Positions 45,390-60,080 are shown, numbered from the stretch's first letter. The stretch is DNA of 64,000 nucleotides from Anisodus tanguticus (GCA_034509755.1 CM067548.1:13406018-13470017), one strand, 5' to 3'. The notes: generated by a model from the sequence alone, not told the origin. Numbers and translations: made by a program.

Positions 45390-48300
45390 TCCTACACAAA
45401 ATAAGGACATAACCTTTAACAAAGCAAGACTACAAATATCGACCCCGTGCCCACTTCACCAAGACTCGAACATTAATACCCAAAAACCATTAATACATAC
45501 TAGATAATCATATCCTTAAGTTAATTGAAAAACTAAACACATTTGAACCCTCAATTGAACGATAATCAAAAAGCTCCAATTTGAAATCCTAGAAATATTC
45601 CCGAATTGAAAATAGGTTTTTATACTTAATTTAGGACTTACAACATGATAATCTAACATAATCCACTCCTAATTCATGATATTAGTACAAATTGATCCAT
45701 AAACCTCCATTAAAATCAATAACAAAGTTCTCTTAATCTCCAAATAACTTACAATAAATTTTTCCCAACTTACTAACACACTACATCACCATTAATAAAC
45801 TTAGAAATATAAACTTAAGTTATAAATGAAAGAATCTCTTACCCCAAGGTTGAAATTGCTCCTAGGGTTTTGAAAATACTCCAAGGTGACGCTAGTCTCG
45901 AGGTTTTCCATTTTGGGAAAGAGAATTATTACCTAAAGAATATTATAGGACACCTGATATAGTACTTCCGCCCCAGCGGAATCTACTCCGCTGGAACCCG
46001 CTGAGGCGGTGTCACTTGACACCTCCCCTCTACTACGGAATAATTCATCGGATCGTGGAGCCCAGCTTTTGGCTGTAATAATATCATGTTGCAAACGTGC
46101 AACTCCTTTCCCCGCGTATCAATATCATCTCAGTGTTTCCATAATCTCATAAGTATTCTTATCCTTCAAGCCCCTTAGGCCCACATCATATCCATACCAC
46201 ACTCAAATAAATATCACAGAACAATGAGTTTATGAATGCAAATGACCATATAAGGCAAGATATCATGATACAATGAGATGCAACAAAATAAGAGATGAAA
46301 TATCAAATGCTTTCAAGAATTCAATACACATACACAATCCAAGATATCATATCGAAACCATGTGTGATGAGTAAATATATCAAGAAACTATGGCGACAAA
46401 CCCACATATGGCAACAAGCTCAAATAATCGAGTCGAACCAAAGACGAGGTTGATTCGACAAACCCCATCATCACAGATCAACACCAGTACCCACTCAAAC
46501 ATTCATCACAAATGTTTGATACAAACCCACAAACAAGCCCAATACTCCTCAATATTTATAACTTCTTCTGCACTTCTATCGAAGTCTCGAAAAGCTAAAC
46601 CGTAGCCTACCTTGGTGTCGATCAGGTGCGCCTATAATCAGGCCCCAGTGATAGCATTGCCCTTCATTGGCGCCTTGTGATAATCAAAGGTTATCCACGA
46701 ATATAATACTCATTAATATAAGTCCTACACAAAATAAGGACATAACCTTTAACAAAGCAAGACTACAAATATCGACCCCATGCCCACTTCACCAAGACTC
46801 GAACATTAATACCCAAAAACCATTAATACATACTAGATAATCATATCCTTAAGTTAATTGAAAAACTAAACACATTTGAACCCTCAATTGAACGATAATC
46901 AAAAACTCCAATTTGAAATCCTAGAAATATTCCCGAATTGAAAATAGGTTTTTATACTTAATTTAGGACTTACAACATGATAATCCAACATAATCCGCTC
47001 CTAATTCATGATATTAGTACAAATTGATCCATAAACCTCCATTAAAATCAATAACAAAGTTCTCTTAATCTCCAAATAACTTACAATAAATTTTTCCCAA
47101 CTTACTAACACACTACATCACCATTAATAAACTTAGAAATATAAACTTAAGTTATAAATGAACGAATCTCTTACCCCAAGGTTGAAATTGCTCCTAGGGT
47201 TTTGAAAATACTCCAAGGTGACGCTAGTCTCGAGGTTTTCCATTTTGGGAAAGAGAATTATTACCTAAAGAATATTATAGGACACCGATATAGTACTTCC
47301 GCCCTAGCGGAATCGACTCCGCTTGGAACCCGCTGAGGCGTTGTCACTTGACACCTCCCCTCTACTACGGAATAATTCATCGGATCGTGGAGCCCAGCTT
47401 TTGGCTGTAATAATATCACGTTGCAAACGTGCAACTCCTTTCCCCGCGTATCAATATCATCTCAGTGTTTCCATAATCTCATAAGTATTCTTATCCTTCA
47501 AGCCCCTTAGGCCCACATCATATCCATACCACACTCAAATAAATATCACAGAACAATGAGTTTATGAATGCAAATGACCATATAAGGCAAGATATCATGA
47601 TACAATGAGATGCAACAAAATAAGAGATGAAATATCAAATGCTTTAAAGAATTCAATACACATACACAATCCAAGATATCATATCGAAACCATGTGTGAT
47701 GAGTAAATATATCAAGAAACTATGGCGACAAGCCCACATATGGCAACAAGCTCAAATAATCAGTAGTCGGAACCAACGCACGAGGTTGATTCGACAAACC
47801 CCATCATCACAGATCAACACCAGTACCCACTCAAACATTCATCACAAATGTTTGATACAAACCCACAAACAAGCCCAATACTCCTCAATATTTATAACTT
47901 CTTCTGCACTTCTATCGAAGTCTCGAAAAGCTAAACCGTAGCCTACCTTGGTGTCGATCAGGTGCGCCTATAATCAGGCCCCAGTGATAGCATTGCCCTT
48001 CATTGGTGCCTTGTGATAATCGAAGGTTATCCACGAATATAATACTCATTAATATAAGTCCTACACAAAATAAGGACATAACCTTTAACAAAGCAAGACT
48101 ACAAATATCGACCCCGTGCCCACTTCACCAACACTCGAACATTAATACCCAAAAACCATTAATACATACTAGATAATCATATCCTTAAGTTAATTGAAAA
48201 ACTAAACACATTTGAACCCTCAATTGAACGATAATCAAAAAGCTCCAATTTGAAATCCTAGAAATATTCCCGAATTGAAAATAGGTTTTTATACTTAATT

Positions 48301-51300
48301 TAGGACTTACAACATGATAATCCAACATAATCCGCTCCTAATTCATGATATTAGTACAAATTGATCCATAAACCTCCATTAAAATCAATAACAAAGTTCT
48401 CTTAATCTCCAAATAACTTACAATAAATTTTTCCCAACTTACTAACACACTACATCACCATTAATAAACTTAGAAATATAAACTTAAGTTATAAATGAAC
48501 GAATCTCTTACCCCAAGGTTGAAATTGCTCCTAGGGTTTTGAAAATACTCCAAGGTGACGCTAGTCTCGAGGTTTTCCATTTTGGGAAAGAGAATTATTA
48601 CCTAAAGAATATTATAGGACACCTGATATAGTACTTCCGCCCCAGCGGAATCTACTCCGCTGGAACCCGCTGAGGCGGTGTCACTTGACACCTCCCCTCT
48701 ACTACGGAATAATTCATCGGATCGTGGAGCCCAAATTTTGGCTGTAATAATATCACGTTGCAAACGTGCAACTCCTTTCCCCGCGTATCAATATCATCTC
48801 AGTGTTTCCATAATCTCATAAGTATTCTTATCCTTCAAGCCCCTTAGGCCCACAGCATATCCATACCACACTCAAATAAATATCACAGAACAATGAGTTT
48901 ATGAATGCAAATGACCATATAAGGCAAGATATCATGATACAATGAGATGCAACAAAATAAGAGATGAAATATCAAATGCTTTAAAGAATTCAATACACAT
49001 ACACAATCCAAGATATCATATCGAAACCATGTGTGATGAGTAAATATATCAAGAAACTATGGCGAAAAGCCCATACATGGCAACAAGCTCAAATAATCAG
49101 TAGTCGGAACCAGCACGAGGTTGATTCGACAAACCCCATCATCACAGATCAACACCAGTACCCACTCAAACATTCATCACAAATGTTTGATACAAACCCA
49201 CAAACAAGCCCAATACTCCTCAATATTTATAACTTCTTCTGCACTTCTATCGAAGTCTCGAAAAGCTAAACCGTAGCCTACCTTGGTGTGTCGATCAGTG
49301 CGCCTATAATCAGGCCCCACTGATAGCATTGCCCTTCATTGGTGCCTTGTGATAATCGAAGGTTATCCACGAATATAATACTCATTAATATAAGTCCTAC
49401 ACAAAATAAGGACATAACCTTTAACAAAGCAAGACTACAAATATCGACCCCGTGCCCACTTCACCAAGACTCGAACATTAATACCCAAAAACCATTAATA
49501 CATACTAGATAATCATATCCTTAAGTTAATTGAAAAACTAAACACATTTGAACCCTCAATTGAACGATAATCAAAAACTCCAATTTGAAATCCTAGAAAT
49601 ATTCCCGAATTGAAAATAGGTTTTTATACTTAATTTAGGACTTACAACATGATAATCCAACATAATCCGCTCCTAATTCATGATATTAGTACAAATTGAT
49701 CCATAAACCTCCATTAAAATCAATAACAAAGTTCTCTTAATCTCCAAATAACTTACAATAAATTTTTCCCAACTTACTAACACACACTACATCACCATTA
49801 ATAAACTTAGAAATATAAACTTAAGTTATAAATGAACGAATCTCCTACCCCAAGGTTGAAATTGCTCCTAGGGTTTTGAAAATACTCCAAGGTGACGCTA
49901 GTCTCGAGGTTTTCCATTTTGGGAAAGAGAATTATTACCTAAAGAATATTATAGGACACCTGATATAGTACTTCCGCCCCAGCGGAATCTACTCCACTTG
50001 GAACCCGCTGAGGCGGTGTCACTTGACACCTCCCCTCTACTACGGAATAATTCATCGGATCGTGGAGCCCAGATTTTGTCTGTAATAATATCACGTTGCA
50101 AACGTGCAACTCCTTTCCCCGCGTATCAATATCATCTCAGTGTTTCCATAATCTCATAAGTATTCTTATCCTTCAAGCCCCTTAGGCCCACAGCATATCC
50201 ATACCACACTCAAATAAATATCACAGAAACAATGAGTTTATGAATGCAAATGACCATATAAGGCAAGATATCATGATACAATGAGATGCAACAAAATAAG
50301 AGATGAAATATCAAATGCTTTAAAGAATTCAATACACATACACAATCCAAGATATCATATCGAAACCATGTGTGATGAGTAAATATATCAAGCAACTATG
50401 GCGACAAGCCCACATATGGCAACAAGCTCAAATAATCGGTAGTCGAACCAACGAGGTTGATTCGACAAACCCCATCATCACAGATCAACACCGCACCCAC
50501 TCAAACATTCATCACAAATGTTTGATACAAACCCACAAACAAGCCCAATACTCCTCAATATTTATAACTTCTTCTCGCACTTCTATCGAAGTCTCGAAAA
50601 GCTAAACCGTAGCCTACCTTGGTGTCGATCGGTGCGCCTATAATCGTGCCCCCACCGATAGCATTGCCCTTCATTGGTGCCTTGTGATAATCGAAGGTTA
50701 TCCACGAATATAATACTCATTAATATAAGTCCTACACAAAATAAGGACATAACCTTTAACAAAGCAAGACTACAAATATCGACCCCGTGCCCCACTTCAC
50801 CAACACTCGAACATTAATACCCAAAAACCATTAATACATACTAGATAATCATATCCTTAAGTTAATTGAAAAACTAAACACATTTGAACCCTCAATTGAA
50901 CGATAATCAAAGAGCTCCAATTTGAAATCCTAGAAATATTCCCGAATTGAAAATAGGTTTTTATACTTAATTTAGGACTTACAACATGATAATCCAACAT
51001 AATCCGCTCCTAATTCATGATATTAGTACAAATTGATCCATAAACCTCCATTAAAATCAATAACAAAGTTCTCTTAATCTCCAAATAACTTACAATAAAT
51101 TTTTCCCAACTTACTAACACACTACATCACCATTAATAAACTTTGAAATATAAACTTAAGTTATAAATGAAAGAATCTCCTACCCCAAGGTTGAAATTGC
51201 TCCTAGGGTTTTGAAAATACTCCAAGGTGACGCTAGTCTCGAGGTTTTCCATTTTGGGAAAGAGAATTATTACCTAAAGAATATTATAGGACACACCGAT

Positions 51301-52067
51301 ATAGTACTTCCGCCCCAGCGGAATCTACTCCACTTGAACCCGCCGAGGCGTGTCACTTGACACCTCCCCTCTACTACGGAATAATTCATCGGATCGTGGA
51401 GCCCAAATTTTTGTCTGTAATAATATCACGTTGCAAACGTGCAACTCCTTTCCCCGCGTATCAATATCATCTCAGTGTTTCCATAATCTCATAAGTATTC
51501 TTATCCTTCAAGCCCCTTAGGCCCACAGCATATCCATACCACACTCAAATAAATATCACGAACAATGAGTTTATGAATGCAAATGACCATATAAGGCAAG
51601 ATATCATGATACAATGAGATGCAACAAAATAAGAGATGAAATATCAAATGCTTTAAAGAATTCAATACACATACACAATCCAAGATATCATATCGAAACC
51701 ATGTGTGATGAGTAAATATATCAAGCAACTATGGCGACAAGCCCACATATGGCAACAAGCTCAAATAATCGTAGTCGAAACCAGCATGACGAGGTTGATT
51801 CGACAAACCCCATCATCACAGATCAACACCAGTACCCACTCAAACATTCATCACAAATGTTTGATACAAACCCACAAACAAGCCCAATACTCCTCAATAT
51901 TTATAACTTCTTCTGCACTTCTATCGAAGTCTCGAAAAGCTAAACCGTAGCCTACCTTGGTGTCGATCGGGTGCGCCTATAATCAGGCCCCACTGATAGC
52001 ATTGCCCTTCATTGGTGCCTTGTGATAATCGAAGGTTATCCACGAATATAATACTCATTAATATAAG

Positions 52068-55000
52068 TCCTACACAAAATAAGGACATAACCTTTAACAA
52101 AGCAAGACTACAAATATCGACCCCGTGCCCACTTCACCAACACTCGAACATTAATACCCAAAAACCATTAATACATACTAGATAATCATATCCTTAAGTT
52201 AATTGAAAAACTAAACACATTTGAACCCTCAATTGAACGATAATCAAAGAGCTCCAATTTGAAATCCTAGAAATATTCCCGAATTGAAAATAGGTTTTTA
52301 TACTTAATTTAGGACTTACAACATGATAATCCAACATAATCCGCTCCTAATTCATGATATTAGTACAAATTGATCCATAAACCTCCATTAAAATCAATAA
52401 CAAAGTTCTCTTAATCTCCAAATAACTTACAATAAATTTTTCCCAACTTACTAACACACTACATCACCATTAATAAACTTAGAAATATAAACTTAAGTTA
52501 TAAATGAACGAATCTCCTACCCCAAGGTTGAAATTGCTCCTAGGGTTTTGAAAATACTCCAAGGTGACGCTAGTCTCGAGGTTTTCCATTTTGGGAAAGA
52601 GAATTATTACTAAAGAATATTATAGGACACCTGATATAGTACTTCCGCCCCAGCGGAATCTACTCCACTTGAACCCGCTGAGGCGGTGTCACTTGACACC
52701 TCCCCTCAACTACGGAATATAATCGGATCGTGGAGCCCAAATTTTTTTGTCCGTAATAATATCACGTTGCAAACGTGCAACTCCTTTCCCCGCGTATCAA
52801 TATCATCTCAGTGTTTCCATAATCTCATAAGTATTCTTATCCTTCAAGCCCCTTAGGCCCACAGCATATCCATACCACACTCAAATAAATATCACAGAAC
52901 AATGAGTTTATGAATGCAAATGACCATATAAGGCAAGATATCATGATACAATGAGATGCAACAAAATAAGAGATGAAATATCAAATGCTTTAAAGAATTC
53001 AATACACATACACAATCCAAGATATCATATCGAAACCATGTGTGATGAGTAAATATATCAAGAAACTATGGCGAAAAGCCCATACATGGCAACAAGCTCA
53101 AATAATCAGTAGTCGAACCAACGACGAGGTTGATTCGACAAACCCCATCATCACAGATCAACACCAGTACCCACTCAAACATTCATCACAAATGTTTGAT
53201 ACAAACCCACAAACAAGCCCAATACTCCTCAATATTTATAACTTCTTCTGCACTTCTATCGAAGTCTCGAAAAGCTAAACCGTAGCCTACCTTGGTGTCG
53301 ATCAGGTGCGCCTATAATCGCCCCCCCACCGATAGCATTGCCCTTCATTGGTGCCTTGTGATAATCGAAGGTTATCCACGAATATAATACTCATTAATAT
53401 AAGTCCTACACAAAATAAGGACATAACCTTTAACAAAGCAAGACTACAAATATCGACCCCGTGCCCACTTCACCAACACTCGAACATTAATACCCAAAAA
53501 CCATTAATACATACTAGATAATCATATCCTTAAGTTAATTGAAAAACTAAACACATTTGAACCCTCAATTGAACGATAATCAAAGAGCTCCAATTTGAAA
53601 TCCTAGAAATATTCCCGAATTGAAAATAGGTTTTTATACTTAATTTAGGACTTACAACATGATAATCCAACATAATCCGCTCCTAATTCATGATATTAGT
53701 ACAAATTGATCCATAAACCTCCATTAAAATCAATAACAAAGTTCTCTTAATCTCCAAATAACTTACAATAAATTTTTCCCAACTTACTAACACACTACAT
53801 CACCATTAATAAACTTAGAAATATAAACTTAAGTTATAAATGAACGAATCTCCTACCCCAAGGTTGAAATTGCTCCTAGGGTTTTGAAAATACTCCAAGG
53901 TGACGCTAGTCTCGAGGTTTTCCATTTTGGGAAAGAGAATTATTACCTAAAGAATATTATAGGACACCTGATATAGTACTTCCGCCCCAGCGGAATCTAC
54001 TCCACTTGAACCCGCTGAGGCGGTGTCACTTGACACCTCCCCTCTACTACGGAATAATTCATCGGATCGTGGAGCCCAGATTTTGTCTGTAATAATATCA
54101 CGTTGCAAACGTGCAACTCCTTTCCCCGCGTATCAATATCATCTCAGTGTTTCCATAATCTCATAAGTATTCTTATCCTTCAAGCCCCTTAGGCCCACAG
54201 CATATCCATACCACACTCAAATAAATATCACAGAACAATGAGTTTATGAATGCAAATGACCATATAAGGCAAGATATCATGATACAATGAGATGCAACAA
54301 AATAAGAGATGAAATATCAAATGCTTTAAAGAATTCAATACACATACACAATCCAAGATATCATATCGAAACCATGTGTGATGAGTAAATATATCAAGCA
54401 ACTATGGCGACAAGCCCACATATGGCAACAAGCTCAAATAATCAGTAGTCGAAACCAGCACGAGGTTGATTCGACAAACCCCATCATCACAGATCAACAC
54501 CAGTACCCACTCAAACATTCATCACAAATGTTTGATACAAACCCACAAACAAGCCCAATACTCCTCAATATTTATAACTTCTTCTGCACTTCTATCGAAG
54601 TCTCGAAAAGCTAAACCGTAGCCTACCTTGGTGTCGATCAGGTGCGCCTATAATCAGGCCCCACTGATAGCATTGCCCTTCATTGGTGCCTTGTGATAAT
54701 CGAAGGTTATCCACGAATATAATACTCATTAATATAAGTCCTACACAAAATAAGGACATAACCTTTAACAAAGCAAGACTACAAATATCGACCCCGTGCC
54801 CACTTCACCAACACTCGAACATTAATACCCAAAAACCATTAATACATACTAGATAATCATATCCTTAAGTTAATTGAAAAACTAAACACATTTGAACCCT
54901 CAATTGAACGATAATCAAAGAGCTCCAATTTGAAATCCTAGAAATATTCCCGAATTGAAAATAGGTTTTTATACTTAATTTAGGACTTACAACATGATAA

Positions 55001-58000
55001 TCCAACATAATCCGCTCCTAATTCATGATATTAGTACAAATTGATCCATAAACCTCCATTAAAATCAATAACAAAGTTCTCTTAATCTCCAAATAACTTA
55101 CAATAAATTTTTCCCAACTTACTAACACACTACATCACCATTAATAAACTTAGAAATATAAACTTAAGTTATAAATGAACGAATCTCCTACCCCAAGGTT
55201 GAAATTGCTCCTAGGGTTTTGAAAATACTCCAAGGTGACGCTAGTCTCGAGGTTTTCCATTTTGGGAAAGAGAATTATTACCTAAAGAATATTATAGGAC
55301 ACCTGATATAGTACTTCCGCCCTGGCGGAATCTACTCCACTGGAACCCGCTGAGGCGGTGTCACTTGACACCTCCCCTCTACTACGGAATAATTAATCGG
55401 ATCGTGGAGCCCAAATTTTTTTGTCTGTAATAATATCACGTTGCAAACGTGCAACTCCTTTCCCCGCGTATCAATATCATCTCGTGTTTCCATAATCTCA
55501 TAAGTATTCTTATCCTTCAAGCCCCTTAGGCCCACAAAAGATATCCATACCACACTCAAATAAATATCACAGAACAATGAGTTTATGAATGCAAATGACC
55601 ATATAAGGCAAGATATCATGATACAATGAGATGCAACAAAATAAGAGATGAAATATCAAATGCTTTAAAGAATTCAATACACATACACAATCCAAGATAT
55701 CATATCGAAACCATGTGTGATGAGTAAATATATCAAGAAACTATGGCGAAAAGCCCATATATGGCAACAAGCTCAAATAATCGTAGTCGAACACCAACAC
55801 GAGGTAGATTCAACAAACCCCATCATCACAGATCAACACCAGTACCCACTCAAACATTCATCACAAATGTTTGATACAAACCCACAAACAAGCCCAATAC
55901 TCCTCAATATTTATAACTTCTTCTGCACTTCTATCGAAGTCTCGAAAAGCTAAACCGTAGCCTACCTTGGTGTCGATCAGGTGCGCCTATAATCAGGCCC
56001 CACTGATAGCATTGCCCTTCATTGGTGCCTTGTGATAATCGAAGGTTATCCACGAATATAATACTCATTAATATAAGTCCTACACAAAATAAGGACATAA
56101 CCTTTAACAAAGCAAGACTACAAATATCGACCCCGTGCCCACTTCACCAACACTCGAACATTAATACCCAAAAACCATTAATACATACTAGATAATCATA
56201 TCCTTAAGTTAATTGAAAAACTAAACACATTTGAACCCTCAATTGAACGATAATCAAAGAGCTCCAATTTGAAATCCTAGAAATATTCCCTAATTGAAAA
56301 TAGGTTTTTATACTTAATTTAGGACTTACAACATGATAATCCAACATAATCCGCTCCTAATTCATGATATTAGTACAAATTGATCCATAAACCTCCATTA
56401 AAATCAATAACAAAGTTCTCTTAATCTCCAAATAACTTACAATAAATTTTTCCCAACTTACTAACACACTACATCACCATTAATAAACTTAGAAATATAA
56501 ACTTAAGTTATAAATGAACGAATCTCCTACCCCAAGGTTGAAATTGCTCCTAGGGTTTTGAAAATACTCCAAGGTGACGCTAGTCTCGAGGTTTTCCATT
56601 TTGGGAAAGAGAATTATTACCTAAAGAATATTATAGGACACCTGATATAGTACTTCCGCCCCAGCGGAATCTACTCCACTGGAACCCGCTGAGGCGGTGT
56701 CACTTGACACCTCCCCTCTACTACGGAATAATTAATCGGATCGTGGAGCCCAGCTTTTGTCTGTAATAATATCACGTTGCAAACGTGCAACTCCTTTCCC
56801 CGCGTATCAATATCATCTCAGTGTTTCCATAATCTCATAAGTATTCTTATCCTTCAAGCCCCTTAGGCCCACAGCATATCCATACCACACTCAAATAAAT
56901 ATCACAGAACAATGAGTTTATGAATGCAAATGACCATATAAGGCAAGATATCATGATACAATGAGATGCAACAAAATAAGAGATGAAATATCAAATGCTT
57001 TAAAGAATTCAATACACATACACAATCCAAGATATCATATCGAAACCATGTGTGATGAGTAAATATATCAAGCAACTATGGCGACAAGCCCATATATGGC
57101 AACAAGCTCAAATAATCGATGAGTCGAAACCAAAGACGAGGTTGATTCGACAAACCCCATCATCACAGATCAACACCAGTACCCACTCAAACATTCATCA
57201 CAAATGTTTGATACAAACCCACAAACAAGCCCAATACTCCTCAATATTTATAACTTCTTCTTCACTTCTATCGAAGTCTCGAAAATCTAAACCGTAGCCT
57301 ACCTTGGTGTCGATCGGTGCGCCTATAATCAGGCCCCACTGATAGCATTGCCCTTCATTGGTGCCTTGTGATAATCGAAGGTTATCCACGAATATAATAC
57401 TCATTAATATAAGTCCTACACAAAATAAGGACATAACCTTTAACAAAGCAAGACTACAAATATCGACCCCGTGCCCACTTCACCAACACTCGAACATTAA
57501 TACCCAAAAACCATTAATACATACTAGATAATCATATCCTTAAGTTAATTGAAAAACTAAACACATTTGAACCCTCAATTGAACGATAATCAAAGAGCTC
57601 CAATTTGAAATCCTAGAAATATTCCCGAATTGAAAATAGGTTTTTATACTTAATTTAGGACTTACAACATGATAATCCAACATAATCCGCTCCTAATTCA
57701 TGATATTAGTACAAATTGATCCATAAACCTCCATTAAAATCAATAACAAAGTTCTCTTAATCTCCAAATAACTTACAATAAATTTTTCCCAACTTACTAA
57801 CACACTACATCACCATTAATAAACTTAGAAATATAAACTTAAGTTATAAATGAACGAATCTCCTACCCCAAGGTTGAAATTGCTCCTAGGGTTTTGAAAA
57901 TACTCCAAGGTGACGCTAGTCTCGAGGTTTTCCATTTTGGGAAAGAGAATTATTACCTAAAGAATATTATAGGACACCTGATATAGTACTTCCGCCCCAG

Positions 58001-60080
58001 CGGAATCTACTCCACTTGAACCCGCTGAGGCGGTGTCACTTGACACCTCCCCTCTACTACGGAATAATTAATCGGATCGTGGAGCCCAGCTTTTGTCTGT
58101 AATAATATCACGTTGCAAACGTGCAACTCCTTTCCCCGCGTATCAATATCATCTCAGTGTTTCCATAATCTCATAAGTATTCTTATCCTTCAAGCCCCTT
58201 AGGCCCACAGCATATCCATACCACACTCAAATAAATATCACAGAACAATGAGTTTATGAATGCAAATGACCATATAAGGCAAGATATCATGATACAATGA
58301 GATGCAACAAAATAAGAGATGAAATATCAAATGCTTTAAAGAATTCAATACACATACACAATCCAAGATATCATATCGAAACCATGTGTGATGAGTAAAT
58401 ATATCAAGAAACTATGGCGAAAAGCCCATACATGGCAACAAGCTCAAATAATCAGTAGTCGGAACCAGCACGAGGTTGATTCGACAAACCCCATCATCAC
58501 AGATCAACACCAGTACCCACTCAAACATTCATCACAAATGTTTGATACAAACCCACAAACAAGCCCAATACTCCTCAATATTTATAACTTCTTCTGCACT
58601 TCTATCGAAGTCTCGAAAAGCTAAACCGTAGCCTACCTTGGTGTCGATCAGATGCGCCTATAATCAGGCCCCACTGATAGCATTGCCCTTCATTGGTGCC
58701 TTGTGATAATCGAAGGTTATCCACGAATATAATACTCATTAATATAAGTCCTACACAAAATAAGGACATAACCTTTAACAAAGCAAGACTACAAATATCG
58801 ACCCCGTGCCCACTTCACCAACACTCGAACATTAATACCCAAAAACCATTAATACATACTAGATAATCATATCCTTAAGTTAATTGAAAAACTAAACACA
58901 TTTGAACCCTCAATTGAACGATAATCAAAGAGCTCCAATTTGAAATCCTAGAAATATTCCCGAATTGAAAATAGGTTTTTATACTTAATTTAGGACTTAC
59001 AACATGATAATCCAACATAATCCGCTCCTAATTCATGATATTAGTACAAATTGATCCATAAACCTCCATTAAAATCAATAACAAAGTTCTCTTAATCTCC
59101 AAATAACTTACAATAAATTTTTCCCAACTTACTAACACACTACATCACCATTAATAAACTTAGAAATATAAACTTAAGTTATAAATGAACGAATCTCCTA
59201 CCCCAAGGTTGAAATTGCTCCTAGGGTTTTGAAAATACTCCAAGGTGACGCTAGTCTCGAGGTTTTCCATTTTGGGAAAGAGAATTATTACCTAAAGAAT
59301 ATTATAGGACACCTGATATAGTACTTCCGCCCCAGCGAATCTACTCCACAAGAACCCGCTGAGGCGGTGTCACTTGACACCTCCCCTCTACTACGGAATA
59401 ATTAATCGGATCGTGGAGCCCAACTTTTGTCTGTAATAATATCAAGTTGCAAACGTGCATCTCCTTTCCCGCGTATCAATATCATCTCGGTGTTTCCATA
59501 ATCTCATAAGTATTCTTATCCTTCAAGCCCCTTAGGCCCACAAAGATATCCATACCACACTCAAATAAATATCACAGAACAATGAGTTTATGAATGCAAA
59601 TGACCATATAAGGCAAGATATCATGATACAATGAGATGCAACAAAATAAGAGATGAAATATCAAATGCTTTAAAGAATTCAATACACATACACAATCCAA
59701 GATATCATATCGAAACCATGTGTGATGAGTAAATATATCAAGCAACTATGGTGACAAGCCCACATATAGCAACAAGCTCAAATAATCAGTAGTCGAAACC
59801 AGCATGAGGTTGATTCGACAAACCCATCATCACAGATCAACACCAGTACCCACTCAAACATTCATCACAAATGTTTGATACAAACCCACAAACAAGCCCA
59901 ATACTCCTCAATATTTATAACTTCTTCTGCACTTCTATCGAAGTCTCGAAAAGCTAAACCGTAGCCTACCTTGGTGTCGATCGGTGCGCCTATAATCAGG
60001 CCCCACTGATAGCATTGCCCTTCATTGGTTCCTTGTGATAATCGAAGGTTATCCACGAATATAATACTTATTAATATAAG
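52068..60080. repeat. Putative dimeric higher-order repeat, units 40-45
   Basis: Two unit types alternate. Type X has 'aagaaactatggcgaaaag' (units 40, 42, 44, near 53061, 55735 and 58406). Type Y has 'aagcaactatggcgacaag' (units 41, 43, and 45 with one further change; near 54395, 57069 and 59730). Order is X Y X Y X Y, a period of about 2.67 kb. Units 37-39 read X Y Y, so the alternation does not extend cleanly leftward. Only two or three linked sites define the types, so the case rests on few markers. Confidence 0.55.
54099..54113. repeat. Block B inverted repeat CACGTTGCAAACGTG
   Basis: Six-base perfect arms around GCA, shown here in unit 41. It is present in units 36-44. It depends on 'tcatgtt' having become 'tcacgtt' together with the 'gcaaacgtg' form. 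Unit 35 still has 'tcatgtt' and unit 45 has 'tcaagtt', so neither has the complete repeat. Confidence 0.6.

Larger units (their letters stand above)
45390..60080. repeat. Block B subfamily, units 35-45
   Basis: Eleven units set apart from block A by fixed or nearly fixed substitutions: 'tcctacac', 'aaggacataa', 'ccccgtgccc', 'aatccaac' and 'ccgctcc' (from unit 36), 'attattacc', 'gaattcaata', 'gatgagtaaa', 'aagctcaaat', 'gattcgac', 'aaacccacaaac', 'ctcctcaata', 'gtgtcgatc', 'aatataatact' and 'aatcgaagg'. Units 35-36 keep several block A states. Within the block, 'aaagagctcc' appears from unit 39, and 'caacactcg' in units 37 and 39 onward but not in 36 or 38. Lengths of 1332-1339 bp are tighter than in block A, consistent with more recent amplification. 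Confidence 0.92.

Noticed and set aside
2239..59000. Recurrent plus-strand open frames of 60-103 codons beginning MKYQMLSRIKYTYT or MMSKYIK
   Set aside because: They recur because the DNA recurs. Small indels change their ends from unit to unit, many units lack them, overlapping frames on both strands are just as long, and the variation shows no sign of frame preservation.
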